In this document: piece after piece, positions 56,985-64,000 of the stretch
How positions within the stretch are numbered: the first letter of the stretch is position 1
How the letters are laid out: the number at the start of each line of letters is the position of its first letter
DNA from: Arthrobacter sp. zg-Y1110
GTDB taxonomy: Bacteria; Actinomycetota; Actinomycetes; Actinomycetales; Micrococcaceae
Length of the DNA stretch: 64,000 nt
Assembly: GCF_025244865.1 (NCBI RefSeq)
Contig: NZ_CP104273.1
Coordinates: 310,001-374,000 of the forward strand
Direction: 5' to 3'
Made by a program: the position numbers and the translations under genes
Notes under the pieces: model-generated
Database searches by the model: none
What the model was told of the DNA's origin: nothing
What the model saw: the letters and a program-made list of their open reading frames with translations, nothing else

Positions 56985-57734
56985 ATGGATACCAACCCTG
57001 TCTTCAACAACGGTTTCGATAGTGACGTCTTCATCCGCTTCCTCAGCGAGTCCCTGGCCGACCGCGGCGTGCCGGTGGATGAACGTGTCCGGGAAGCGGT
57101 GCTGGAAGCCCGCGGGAAGATCGCCGATCTGGAAGTCGAACGGCTTATCCGCTCTGCCCGCGCGAAACCGCAGGGCACCGGCAGGAACCTCGTCGCCGAG
57201 CTGGAGGCCCGGGACCATTCCCCGAGCCTGGCCGAGTTCCGTGAAATGGAAGCGGTCGACTCCAACATCTTCTGGCGTCTGGAATCCGGCGACCACCAGA
57301 ACCTGCTCGATGCCGCGATGGAGGAAATCGACGAACTCAAGGCTGCCCTGCGCCGGGTCACCCCCGTCCGCGGCCGCAACGGGCTCACCAATGCCGCCGC
57401 CCTCATGCACGCTGCATTCACGGCACGGCACCTGCGTATGCCCTTCGAAACGAACGGCACCGAGCTGGCTGACTGGCTCCAGGAACGGGCCCTTTACTGC
57501 CTGAACCCCGATGCCGACATGGCCTCCCTGCTGACCATCACCAGCCGCCGTGAAGTGGACGAGATGCCCTACGGCACCACTATCTTCACCGGTGATACGC
57601 GGCTGGCGATCAATATGCCCCCGGACCCGGCCAACGGGCTGCGCGGACCGGTCTGGACTGACTGCCTCACCGGCCGGCGCATCAGCAACTTCGCCGTACC
57701 GGTGCGCATCATTCCCGGCTACCGGGAGGACTAG
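56985..57734 (+). CDS. hypothetical protein, 249 aa, LPxGS-like C terminus
   Basis: Leaderless. The first 180 residues are helical with coiled-coil stretches (REAVLEARGKIADLEVERLI, AMEEIDELKAALRRV). The last 65 (REVDEMPYGTTIFTGDTRLAINM...GPVWTDCLTGRRI) fit the LPxGS unit with Met-Pro-Tyr-Gly in place of LPxG. Function unknown. Confidence 0.65.
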   Translation: MDTNPVFNNGFDSDVFIRFLSESLADRGVPVDERVREAVLEARGKIADLEVERLIRSARAKPQGTGRNLVAELEARDHSPSLAEFREMEAVDSNIFWRLESGDHQNLLDAAMEEIDELKAALRRVTPVRGRNGLTNAAALMHAAFTARHLRMPFETNGTELADWLQERALYCLNPDADMASLLTITSRREVDEMPYGTTIFTGDTRLAINMPPDPANGLRGPVWTDCLTGRRISNFAVPVRIIPGYRED

Positions 57735-57736
57735 GC

Positions 57737-57768
57737 GGGGAGCTGCCGCGGTCCTTCCGCACACATGG
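57737..57768 (+). promoter_or_regulatory. repeat promoter, leaderless
   Basis: GGGGAGCT, 12 nt, CCGCACACATGG, 5 nt, ATG 57774. Confidence 0.75.
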
Positions 57769-57773
57769 AAGTC

Positions 57774-58550
57774 ATGTCACAGACCGCGCTCACAGGCACA
57801 GCCGAATACACCACCTACCGGGTCCCCGCCGAGGGCAAGGGATACCGGAAGGAACATACAGCCTCCCTCAGCATCGAAGTCCGGCAGGCCTCGTCACTGC
57901 AGGCGCCGGTGGCAGCCCTCCTGCCCGGCAGCGACCGCTTCCGTACGGTATTCCCGCAGCGGATGGCCGAGCTCCGCACCGTCGACGGCCTGCTGTACCG
58001 CAGGCTCCTGAACGCTGACCGGCAGCCCGTGAAACCCGGGAGCAAAGACCTCAACACCTCATTCGGACGCCACTCCAGCGCCGTTGAAGCCCGCGAGGCT
58101 ATCCGCGCCGGGCTCGCCCGGCTCATCCTCATTGACGGTGCCCTGTGGGAGCAGGTTGAAGAGCCGGTTATCGAGGTCGGGCAGATATTCACCGAAGTGA
58201 TTCCCGGGCCTTCGGACCGCGGTGCCTGGCAGGTCTTTGCCCTGACCGAATACGACGCCGCGGTCGCAGCGGGAAAGGCCGTGGATGCGAGTGAGGCACG
58301 CTTCAGCCGCAAGCCCCGTCTGCCGCTGCCCCGGGTGGAAGTGTTCATCCCATCGGTGTTCACCATGACCACCAGCGCCGAGCGGGTTGCACAGGCCCGT
58401 ACTGCTGCCGCGGGCAGGGTAGCCCGTGCCCGGGACATCCTCAGGAATGAAAGCCCGGAGGCCATGACGCGGGCATCCCGGATACTCATGAAGGCTGCCA
58501 ATGAGCTGAGCCGGCAGACCGGAGAGAGCAGCTTCAGCGACGAGGACTGA
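57774..58550 (+). CDS. hypothetical protein, 258 aa, paralogue pair A
   Basis: Leaderless. Shares with the protein at 59874 the ordered blocks PVAALLPG...RMAELRTVDGLLYR, EAREAI...LILIDGALWEQVEEP, VFALTEYDAAVAAGKA and LPRVEVFIPSVF...ERVAQA. No catalytic motif recognised, but the conserved order suggests a shared enzyme or binding fold. Confidence 0.7.
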   Translation: MSQTALTGTAEYTTYRVPAEGKGYRKEHTASLSIEVRQASSLQAPVAALLPGSDRFRTVFPQRMAELRTVDGLLYRRLLNADRQPVKPGSKDLNTSFGRHSSAVEAREAIRAGLARLILIDGALWEQVEEPVIEVGQIFTEVIPGPSDRGAWQVFALTEYDAAVAAGKAVDASEARFSRKPRLPLPRVEVFIPSVFTMTTSAERVAQARTAAAGRVARARDILRNESPEAMTRASRILMKAANELSRQTGESSFSDED

Positions 58551-58614
58551 GCACGGCCGGCCATCAACCCCAACCGGGTCTTACGGCCCGGTTGACACCC
58601 AACAGAAAGAGAAC

Positions 58615-58851
58615 ATGAGCAACCATCAGCACGCCGACATGCCCGCCAAGAAGGTCCTCGCCAGGGCCATCTTCATTCCCACCGCCATCACCCTGGGCAT
58701 GGCTGTCTACTTTGCCACCACCGGCGAATGGCTCCTGGCAGGATTCATGGCCGTCGTCAGCACCGGCAGCCTGATCACCTACCCCTGGTACAAGCGCCAG
58801 CTCGCTGCGCGGGACGCTGCTGCCGCGAAGGTCGAAAACACCGAAAGCTGA
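58615..58851 (+). CDS. two-span membrane protein, 78 aa
   Basis: ATG behind AGAAAGAG. Spans about 18-35 and 40-58, and a charged tail. It lies between the two paralogues of family A. Function unknown. Confidence 0.6.
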   Translation: MSNHQHADMPAKKVLARAIFIPTAITLGMAVYFATTGEWLLAGFMAVVSTGSLITYPWYKRQLAARDAAAAKVENTES

Positions 58852-58872
58852 GCTGTCATCACACACCGGTAC

Positions 58873-58900
58873 GCCCGTCTGGGAAATCTCCTAGACGGGC
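58873..58900 (+). terminator. intrinsic terminator
   Basis: 8-bp stem GCCCGTCT/AGACGGGC with a 12-nt loop, followed by TTGGTTTTT. Confidence 0.75.
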
Positions 58901-58918
58901 TTGGTTTTTGCTGGAGAC

Positions 58919-58950
58919 GGGGACAGACCGGGGACGGTCCGCACACATAA
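58919..58950 (+). promoter_or_regulatory. repeat promoter, leadered
   Basis: GGGGACAG, 12 nt, CCGCACACATAA. ATG 58994 is 43 nt downstream behind GAAGGA; an out-of-frame ATG also sits 5 nt after the 12-mer (58956). Confidence 0.75.
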
Positions 58951-58993
58951 GGAGTATGACCGGCAAGGTCCCCACACGACTGAAGGAAAATCC

Positions 58994-59623
58994 ATGCCCA
59001 CCGTTACCCGCGAAAAGATCCGCCTGGAGCTGCGCCGTGCCACCGGCCGGCACAACAGTGATTCAACCCCCGAGGTGGAGTTCCGCACGTACAGCGGCAC
59101 CCTTTCCTGGGACGTCAGCCGCAACACCCTCGACCTGATTTCCCCTGAGACGGGAGAAATCATCGTCCGCCTGAGTAAAGACGCGACGGGGCTGCCTGCG
59201 AACACGGTCCTCCTCAAGGACGTCCCCCACCCGGCACTCATCCGCGGCGTGATTCCCGAAGCCGCCGGCTCCCTGGCCAGCCTGCGCACCCTCGGGGTCA
59301 TCAAGCACAACCCCCGCGTTGTCTACGAAGGACAGCGCTCTGCCGTGGAACTGGTCGAGGACCTTGGCGCTGCAGCACAGGCCGCCTCCACCCGGACCGC
59401 CGTCGTGACCCTCTTCAAGAGCAGCGGCAAATACTCCTTCAAATCCGCCTGGAGGGTGCCCGTCAATGCCATTGAACCGGTCGACATGCTCCTGAGCCCG
59501 GACTTCCAGCAGGTCAAGGGCGGTGCTGTCCTCGTTGAAGCCGAAGCCGGTGAGGAGTACCCCGAGGCCGAGAATTGGGGCTACCCCCAGCTGTTCACCG
59601 CAGAACGGGCAGGTCAGGCATGA
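58994..59623 (+). CDS. hypothetical protein, 209 aa
   Basis: ATG behind GAAGGAAA. Mixed alpha/beta: an N-terminal beta region (VEFRTYSGTLSWDVSRNTLDLISPETGEIIVRL) and a helical middle. No motif recognised. Confidence 0.65.
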   Translation: MPTVTREKIRLELRRATGRHNSDSTPEVEFRTYSGTLSWDVSRNTLDLISPETGEIIVRLSKDATGLPANTVLLKDVPHPALIRGVIPEAAGSLASLRTLGVIKHNPRVVYEGQRSAVELVEDLGAAAQAASTRTAVVTLFKSSGKYSFKSAWRVPVNAIEPVDMLLSPDFQQVKGGAVLVEAEAGEEYPEAENWGYPQLFTAERAGQA

Positions 59624-59715
59624 TGACCGCCGGAGCCGGTGCGGTAACCACAAGTGGAAAACCGACCGTAAGAGTGCCGCTGCGGTAGGCCCTGCCCCGG
59701 CATCGGCTGCTGATA

Positions 59716-59753
59716 CCTGCATCCCGGTGGCTTCACGGTCACCGGGATGCAGG
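59716..59753 (+). terminator. terminator-like hairpin
   Basis: Perfect 14-bp stem CCTGCATCCCGGTG/CACCGGGATGCAGG with a 10-nt loop, in the 250-bp gap before the gene at 59874. Otherwise the gap 59624-59836 shows nothing clear. Confidence 0.65.
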
Positions 59754-59836
59754 CGCGATGCTCCACGGCTAAGCTCGGAGGCACATGACCGGTTCCGCCT
59801 GCCCCAACAGGCCCAGGGCCGGTCTTCATTTTCCCC

Positions 59837-59868
59837 GGGGAGACCCTTCGCCGCGTCCGCACACATAG
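59837..59868 (+). promoter_or_regulatory. repeat promoter, leaderless
   Basis: GGGGAGAC, 12 nt, CCGCACACATAG, 5 nt, ATG 59874. Confidence 0.85.
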
Positions 59869-59873
59869 GGGAC

Positions 59874-60671
59874 ATGAGCACCCCGAACCCCTCTGCCATG
59901 TACAGGTGCACGGCCACATACTCCAGCACCGAGACGGTCGACGGCCTCCCGGTCGTGACCCGTGGAATCCTGACCCTGACCCTTCCGCTGCGTGAAGCCA
60001 CCATCGAAGAAGCACCGGTCGCCGCACTCGTTCCATCCGGCGACAACCTCGATGCCGTCCCGGGCTCACGGCTGGCCGAGATCCGTGTCCTGGACGGGGT
60101 CTTCTTCCGCCAGCCGCGTACCCCGTCCGGCGGGGGCATCCCGCCCTGGTCCGACTGGGCCGACGTCCTTATCGGCCGGCACATCGACGGTACCCATGGA
60201 AGCGAAGATGAAGCCCGCGGGGCCATCCTGGATGCCACCTCCGGTCTGATCCTCATCAACGGCGAAATGTGGGTGCGCATCCACGAGCCCTTCCTGTACG
60301 TGACCCGTCACGGCTACAGGGTGGACGTCGTAACGACAGGGCCGACCGGAGAGGAGCCCCAGCGCCGGTTCGCCCTGACCGAGGCCCGTCATGCCCTGGC
60401 GGCAGCGCGCGCCGAATCCCTGCGCGACGGTGTCATTCCCATCCCGGAACTGGATGTGCGCATCCTCATTCCCGGCCTGTTCTCCGTGGACAACAGGCCG
60501 GAACGCATTGCCGAGGCACAGGCCAACACGGTTGCCAAGGCCTGGGAGGCCGTCGCCGAGCTGATGAAGGCAAACCCCACCGTCCCGACGCCGGCCGACA
60601 TCCGGACCGCAGTCGAAACACTTGAAAAGGCGGCCGAAGAACTCGCCGCCCTGACGTTCCCGCGCAACTGA
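59874..60671 (+). CDS. hypothetical protein, 265 aa, paralogue pair A
   Basis: Leaderless. Blocks APVAALVPSGDNLDAVPGSRLAEIRVLDGVFFRQ, LILINGEMWVRIHEP, RRFALTEARHALAAARAE and LDVRILIPGLFS...ERIAEA align in order with the protein at 57774. Function unknown. Confidence 0.7.
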   Translation: MSTPNPSAMYRCTATYSSTETVDGLPVVTRGILTLTLPLREATIEEAPVAALVPSGDNLDAVPGSRLAEIRVLDGVFFRQPRTPSGGGIPPWSDWADVLIGRHIDGTHGSEDEARGAILDATSGLILINGEMWVRIHEPFLYVTRHGYRVDVVTTGPTGEEPQRRFALTEARHALAAARAESLRDGVIPIPELDVRILIPGLFSVDNRPERIAEAQANTVAKAWEAVAELMKANPTVPTPADIRTAVETLEKAAEELAALTFPRN

Positions 60672-60684
60672 AGACAGGAAAACC

Positions 60685-61101
60685 ATGAACTTCATCGACG
60701 AAGCACGCGCCCGCCTCGAAGCGGCAGCACAGAAATACGGCGGCCTCATTGAGACCCGCCGCGCCGACCACGAACAGGCACGCCTGCTGATCGAAATGGA
60801 GAATGCGCTCCAGGCCCGCATCACCAACCTGCTGACTCTGGCCGGACTGGGTATTGAAGAATCCCCTGCAGCCGCGGCAGAGGCAGCCGCCCTTCTCGCC
60901 GGAAGCGACTCCGCCGCCGAGGTGGTCATCCGGGAATTCTGCGAAGAGATCCAGATCGCCGGCAACGATTACCACGCACGCATCACTGCCGGACAGATCG
61001 TGAACCTGCTCGCCGGACGTGACCCCAACGACGACGGCGCCCTGATGTCCTCATTCGTCCCGCCCGCTCCCCCGACTGTCCTCCCGTCCCTGGCTGCCTG
61101 A
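60685..61101 (+). CDS. hypothetical helical protein, 138 aa
   Basis: ATG behind ACAGGAAA. Long coiled-coil N terminus (DEARARLEAAAQKYGGLIETRRADHEQARLL), alanine-rich. No motif recognised. Operon mate of 59874. Confidence 0.65.
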   Translation: MNFIDEARARLEAAAQKYGGLIETRRADHEQARLLIEMENALQARITNLLTLAGLGIEESPAAAAEAAALLAGSDSAAEVVIREFCEEIQIAGNDYHARITAGQIVNLLAGRDPNDDGALMSSFVPPAPPTVLPSLAA

Positions 61102-61115
61102 CCCGAAGGACCGCC

Positions 61116-61157
61116 ATGACCACCGACATCGTTGCCGCGTTCAAGGGAGTGAAGTAA
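61116..61157 (+). CDS. 13-residue mini-ORF
   Basis: ATG behind GAAGGA, encodes MTTDIVAAFKGVK, stop 2 nt before the next ATG. Same length as the mini-ORF at 15919-15960. Translation is inferred from the Shine-Dalgarno only. Confidence 0.35.
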   Translation: MTTDIVAAFKGVK

Positions 61158-61159
61158 AT

Positions 61160-61633
61160 ATGCACCTCGGAGCAGGAGGAGTGAGCACGCTGAACGGTTT
61201 CGGGAATGCGATTCTCCGGATCGAGGCCGAACGCATGGAGGAGGCCCGCCGAGCCATCGAAGCAGGCTGGACGCCCGAAAGCCATCCGGACACCTGCTGC
61301 CCGGAGCCGGTCAGGGTTCCTGTCCCCCGTCCGGCACCCGATCCCGGGTATGCTGCCGTGCGCCGCCGGTCGGCAGAGGCAAGAGTGTCCCGCCTCAAGG
61401 AGCGCCTCGCCGGTCTGGAGCAGACCGGTCACCCGGCCCGCCGTGCCGACGCCGGCGAGATCAACGTTCCGTTCCATCGGCGCGAGCGGGCCACCAATGC
61501 AGCCATCAGCCGCGGCGTCCAGGAAGCCGACCTTCGCGCCAAGCTGGCACACGCTGAATCACGCATCCGGTACTGGGCGGAAAGGGAAGCCGCAGTGAGC
61601 GGTCCGGACCGGGGCGCGGGTGCCGGACGGTGA
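61160..61633 (+). CDS. hypothetical protein, 157 aa, possible DUF3560-like
   Basis: ATG after AAGGGAG. GEINVPFHRRERATNAAISRGVQEADLRAKLAHAESRI recalls the conserved stretch of DUF3560-type actinobacterial plasmid proteins. Two cysteines (TCCPE) and a Pro-rich linker precede it. The assignment is tentative. Confidence 0.55.
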   Translation: MHLGAGGVSTLNGFGNAILRIEAERMEEARRAIEAGWTPESHPDTCCPEPVRVPVPRPAPDPGYAAVRRRSAEARVSRLKERLAGLEQTGHPARRADAGEINVPFHRRERATNAAISRGVQEADLRAKLAHAESRIRYWAEREAAVSGPDRGAGAGR

Positions 61634-61660
61634 GATTTGGGCTTCACTCCGCACACATAT
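61629..61660 (+). promoter_or_regulatory. repeat promoter, leadered
   Basis: GGTGAGAT, 12 nt, CCGCACACATAT. The -35 overlaps the upstream stop. ATG 61720 is 59 nt downstream behind GAAGGA. Confidence 0.8.
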
Positions 61661-61719
61661 CTTCCGTAGCACCCAACCCTTCCCCGTCCATTGGCGGGGA
61701 CCTCACGACGAAGGAACAC

Positions 61720-62187
61720 ATGAGCACCGTTACGCCCCCGGCAGATGACACCGTAAACACCCGCGAGAGCATCGCCGTACCCGACATCTTCTCCTACGTC
61801 ACCCCCGGGGCCTGGTCGGTATCCCTCATCCGGACGTCGTCCCAGATCTTGTCCCTGTCCGTAGCAGTGGCAGCGGTCCGGGCCAATGTGAAGGGCTCCC
61901 GCGCTTCGGTGGCGGCCGGGGTCGCAGCAATCGCAGCAACTGTCCTGTACAAGCGGTGCCATAAGACCTCCTTCATGAAAGAGGCTTTCCTCGAAGAGTT
62001 CGGCATCACCCTGGCCGGCTCCCCGCTGAGGTTCAGCGACTTCACCAAGGCACGCAAGGACGGCGGCTTCCCGTTCATTGCATCCGTGGACGGAGTCCGC
62101 GGCATCTACACCCTGCACGAAAAGGATGACCGGATCAGCGTTACCGACCCGGCCGGCGTCAAGCTCCAGCGCATCTCCCGCCGCTAG
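61720..62187 (+). CDS. membrane protein with FG/YG mini-domain
   Basis: 155 residues. Two hydrophobic segments (about 45-57 and 62-76), then LEEFGITLAGSPLRFSDF and short beta segments (VDGVRGIYTLHEKDDRISVTDPAG), the plan shared with 38521, 38983 and 55419. Function unknown. Confidence 0.65.
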   Translation: MSTVTPPADDTVNTRESIAVPDIFSYVTPGAWSVSLIRTSSQILSLSVAVAAVRANVKGSRASVAAGVAAIAATVLYKRCHKTSFMKEAFLEEFGITLAGSPLRFSDFTKARKDGGFPFIASVDGVRGIYTLHEKDDRISVTDPAGVKLQRISRR

Positions 62188-62194
62188 CAAAGAC

Positions 62195-62236
62195 AAGCAC
62201 CGGCACCGGATCGGCCTGATTCCGGTGCCGGTGCTT
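62195..62236 (+). terminator. intrinsic terminator
   Basis: Perfect 16-bp stem AAGCACCGGCACCGGA and its complement around a 10-nt loop. Confidence 0.8.
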
Positions 62237-62238
62237 GC

Positions 62239-62270
62239 GGGCAGAGTTCCGCCGGCGTCCGCACACATAG
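62239..62270 (+). promoter_or_regulatory. repeat promoter, leaderless
   Basis: GGGCAGAG, 12 nt, CCGCACACATAG, 5 nt, ATG 62276. Confidence 0.85.
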
Positions 62271-62275
62271 GGGTT

Positions 62276-62668
62276 ATGACTACAGACAAAAACCTCCCCC
62301 TGCCCTCCGAGCCCAACACTGAACAGGTTCAGGCCAGGAAGGCGAAGACGGGTGGAAGCAGCCGCCGCGGCGCGCTGGCCGACGTCATGGAAGCAATCGG
62401 TTCATGGGTGACCGGTGCCGTCATCGTCGCAGTCGCCGCTGCCTGTCTCTTCGGCCCCGCCTTCGTCTCCGAACTCCGGGAGGACGAGATCATGTCCGTG
62501 CTGGACTTGAGCGACGAACAGCTTGAGGACACCCCGATGGGCGATCTGGTCGACATCCGCAAATACGTCGACGAGTACGAAACCGACGACGAAGTGAACC
62601 GGCGCGCTGCCGAGAAGGCCGGGAAGATTCTGGACAGCACCATCGAGCAGCGCCTCGACCGGAACTAG
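62276..62668 (+). CDS. single-span membrane protein, 130 aa
   Basis: Leaderless. Basic N terminus, one span (about 44-62), then an acidic helical outer or inner domain (LDLSDEQLEDTPMGDLVDIRKYVDEYETDDEV). No family recognised. Confidence 0.65.
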   Translation: MTTDKNLPLPSEPNTEQVQARKAKTGGSSRRGALADVMEAIGSWVTGAVIVAVAAACLFGPAFVSELREDEIMSVLDLSDEQLEDTPMGDLVDIRKYVDEYETDDEVNRRAAEKAGKILDSTIEQRLDRN

Positions 62669-62682
62669 CAGCCGAGGCCGGC

Positions 62683-62714
62683 GGGCAGAGACTCCGTGCT
62701 GTCCGCACACATAG
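62683..62714 (+). promoter_or_regulatory. repeat promoter, leadered; last copy in window
   Basis: GGGCAGAG, 12 nt, CCGCACACATAG; ATG 62759 is 44 nt downstream. Confidence 0.8.
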
Positions 62715-62758
62715 GTGGAGGAGCGGGCGCCGTGCCTGCTGAAAGACCGAAGGACACC

Positions 62759-62938
62759 ATGGAACCCACGCTTCTGGCCCAGCTGCAGGCCCTCGCGGAA
62801 AACCTCTCCACGGAGCAGGACCCGAACTACAAGGAGGAGTGGGAGCGCGGATACGACTCCGGCATGATGGCCGCCGGCCGCCTCCTGAAAGACGTACTCG
62901 CAGCAGCGGGTAAGCCGGCCGAAGAGAAGGCCTCCTGA
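62759..62938 (+). CDS. small helical protein, 59 aa
   Basis: ATG after GAAGGA. Acidic, helical (EPTLLAQLQALAENLSTEQ). Its TGA overlaps the next ATG (TGATG). First gene of the unit leading to the LysM lipoprotein. Confidence 0.6.
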   Translation: MEPTLLAQLQALAENLSTEQDPNYKEEWERGYDSGMMAAGRLLKDVLAAAGKPAEEKAS

Positions 62939-63168
62939 TGGCCGTCCAGGAAGAAACCGGTCCCGTGCTGGTCACCGTCTACTGCGACGAGTGCGGCATC
63001 GAGGAAACCCACGACTACCTGGTCCCGGCCGGACAGGACAGCCTCGCTGTCGCCCGCCGCCACCTCAACATGAACCTTGGCTGGGAAACCGGCGCCCGCG
63101 CAGATCTCTGCCCGGCCTGCCTTCCGACCCCCGCCGCCACCAATACCGAAAGTACCCGTGAAGTCTAA
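62938..63168 (+). CDS. zinc-ribbon protein, 76 aa
   Basis: Two CxxC pairs (CDEC near residue 16, CPAC near residue 59) form a likely zinc ribbon. Coupled to genes on both sides; its end overlaps the lipoprotein GTG by 11 bp. Function unknown. Confidence 0.65.
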   Translation: MAVQEETGPVLVTVYCDECGIEETHDYLVPAGQDSLAVARRHLNMNLGWETGARADLCPACLPTPAATNTESTREV

Positions 63169-64000
63169 CCACGAACGCCCGGCCGCACGCCGCGCGCGCA
63201 TCCTGTCCCTGACCGCCCTCGCACCGCTGATGCTTGCCGCCTGCTCCGGCCCGGCCGCAGCACCCGAACACGCTGCCTCCCAGCCCTCGCCCCCTGCAGG
63301 CAAACACTTCGGCAACGTTGAGAAAGCCAGTCCGGAGACCGGCGGCAACGTCGGGAAGATCCCCGGCGCCGTGATTGAAGTGCTTCCTGCGGACGATCCT
63401 TCTGCCGTACCTGAAGGGGAGGCCACCGAGCCTGCACCGGCGGCGGCGGAGCCTGCGGTCTTCACCTCCGGCACACCGGCACACGTTGTCCGTGCCGGGG
63501 ACACCCTGCAGTCCATCGCGGACGGAAACGGATGGGGCAGCTGGTCCGAGGTTGCCGCGCACAACAACATCCCGGCCCCGTACATTCTCTTCGAAGGCCA
63601 GAGCGTCTCCTCCCCGTCCGCAGGTTCCGCCTCCGCTCAGCCGGCCGGCCTTACCCTCACCCCGGCTCCTGCTGCAGCTGTGAAGGAAACCCCTGCCGAG
63701 GCCCCCGCGGTGGAAGCCGAACCTGACAGCTCCCCGGCCGCACCGGTCGAAGAGGCTGAAGAAGCTGAAGCGCCTGCACCGATCGAAGATGCACAGCCTG
63801 AGCCCGTCCGGACTCCGGCCAAGGCTCCGGTCGTCGAGAAGCCGGTGGCGGCTGAACCTGTCATCGTCACGCCGGTCGTTGAAGCTTCGCCCGCCCCGGA
63901 ACCTGCCGTCGACACCCCGGCAGCTGAGCCCGCACCCGCCCCGGCTCCGGTGGAAACCCCCGAACCTGTCGTGACTCCCGTCGAACCGGAACCCGTCGTC
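63158..64000 (+). CDS. LysM-domain lipoprotein (3' truncated by window)
   Basis: GTG start; the frame is open to the window end (281 codons). Signal peptide with lipobox LAAC (Cys near 28), then a linker and a LysM domain at about 106-150 (HVVRAGDTLQSIADGNGWGSWSEVAAHNN), which binds peptidoglycan. The remainder is a Pro/Ala/Glu-rich stalk. A surface muralytic or adhesive role is likely, but the C-terminal domain lies outside the window. Confidence 0.75.
   Translation, partial: MKSNHERPAARRARILSLTALAPLMLAACSGPAAAPEHAASQPSPPAGKHFGNVEKASPETGGNVGKIPGAVIEVLPADDPSAVPEGEATEPAPAAAEPAVFTSGTPAHVVRAGDTLQSIADGNGWGSWSEVAAHNNIPAPYILFEGQSVSSPSAGSASAQPAGLTLTPAPAAAVKETPAEAPAVEAEPDSSPAAPVEEAEEAEAPAPIEDAQPEPVRTPAKAPVVEKPVAAEPVIVTPVVEASPAPEPAVDTPAAEPAPAPAPVETPEPVVTPVEPEPVV

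Noticed and set aside
58956..59138. Leaderless ORF starting at ATG 58956, 5 nt after the 12-mer
   Set aside because: It is in a different frame from 58994-59623, overlaps it, and its product is Pro/Arg-rich noise; the 58994 ATG has a good Shine-Dalgarno.
59620..59688. A 22-codon ORF overlapping the stop of 58994-59623
   Set aside because: ATGA overlap is present but there is no Shine-Dalgarno, no recognisable feature in the peptide and it is very short.
4402..62714. Reading the repeated 12-mer as a CRISPR-like, att-site or transposon-end repeat
   Set aside because: Spacing between copies is irregular (0.1-4 kb), the copies always point into a gene, and the fixed distances to the octamer and ATG fit a promoter.
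1..64000. tRNA, rRNA, riboswitch or CRISPR array
   Set aside because: No cloverleaf with a T-loop GGTTCGAATCC-type core, no rRNA segment and no regularly spaced direct repeats were seen by eye.

Overview
The window is GC-rich (about 65 percent), densely packed and read mostly on the + strand. Frequent GTG/TTG starts, leaderless genes and a LAxTG-type sortase signal point to an actinobacterium of Arthrobacter/Micrococcaceae type. No rRNA, tRNA, CRISPR array, transposase, capsid, tail, terminase, replication-initiator or conjugation ATPase gene was seen. From about 4.4 kb onward the gene content (many small unknown proteins, repeated paralogues, toxin-antitoxin genes, nucleic-acid sealing enzymes) looks like a large extrachromosomal element, a phage-plasmid or an integrated element rather than core chromosome. 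That assignment is inference.

The dominant signal is a bipartite promoter-like motif found 43 times (40 on +, 3 on -) between 4.4 and 62.7 kb. It reads GG(T/G)GAGAG, 12 nt, CCGCACACATAG, and it opens nearly every transcription unit. At 24 copies the 12-mer is followed by exactly 5 nt and then ATG, so the inferred transcription start is the first base of the gene (leaderless mRNA). At 18 copies the start codon lies 30-105 nt downstream, usually behind a Shine-Dalgarno sequence. The motif also precedes a sigma-70 family gene (45261-46373), the obvious candidate for the cognate sigma factor, possibly autoregulated. The first 4.4 kb has no copy.

Layout. 1-4.4 kb: truncated inositol-phosphatase family gene, two paralogous secreted proteins, and a large cell-wall-anchored cutinase-like/VWA/PKD protein. 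4.4-16 kb: small proteins, metallophosphoesterase, helicase-associated-domain protein, NAD+-dependent DNA ligase, Nudix hydrolase, lipoproteins. 16-21 kb: divergent promoter pair, Panacea-domain protein, flippase-like protein, RES/Xre-type toxin-antitoxin pair. 21-31 kb: repeat protein, RNA ligase, SPFH protein, oligoribonuclease-like exonuclease, ATP-grasp protein, lipoprotein. 31-45 kb: operons of small unknown proteins, MmcB-like nuclease, possible sliding clamp. 45-53 kb: sigma factor, LPxGS-domain proteins, three tandem prepilin-like membrane proteins, ATP-dependent DNA ligase. 53-56.4 kb: a lower-GC gene and two minus-strand units. 56.5-64 kb: paralogous unknowns ending in a truncated LysM lipoprotein.

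Taken together the genes suggest a self-contained transcriptional network (own sigma factor plus dedicated promoters) controlling nucleic-acid repair/processing enzymes, envelope proteins and several expanded families of undescribed small proteins.
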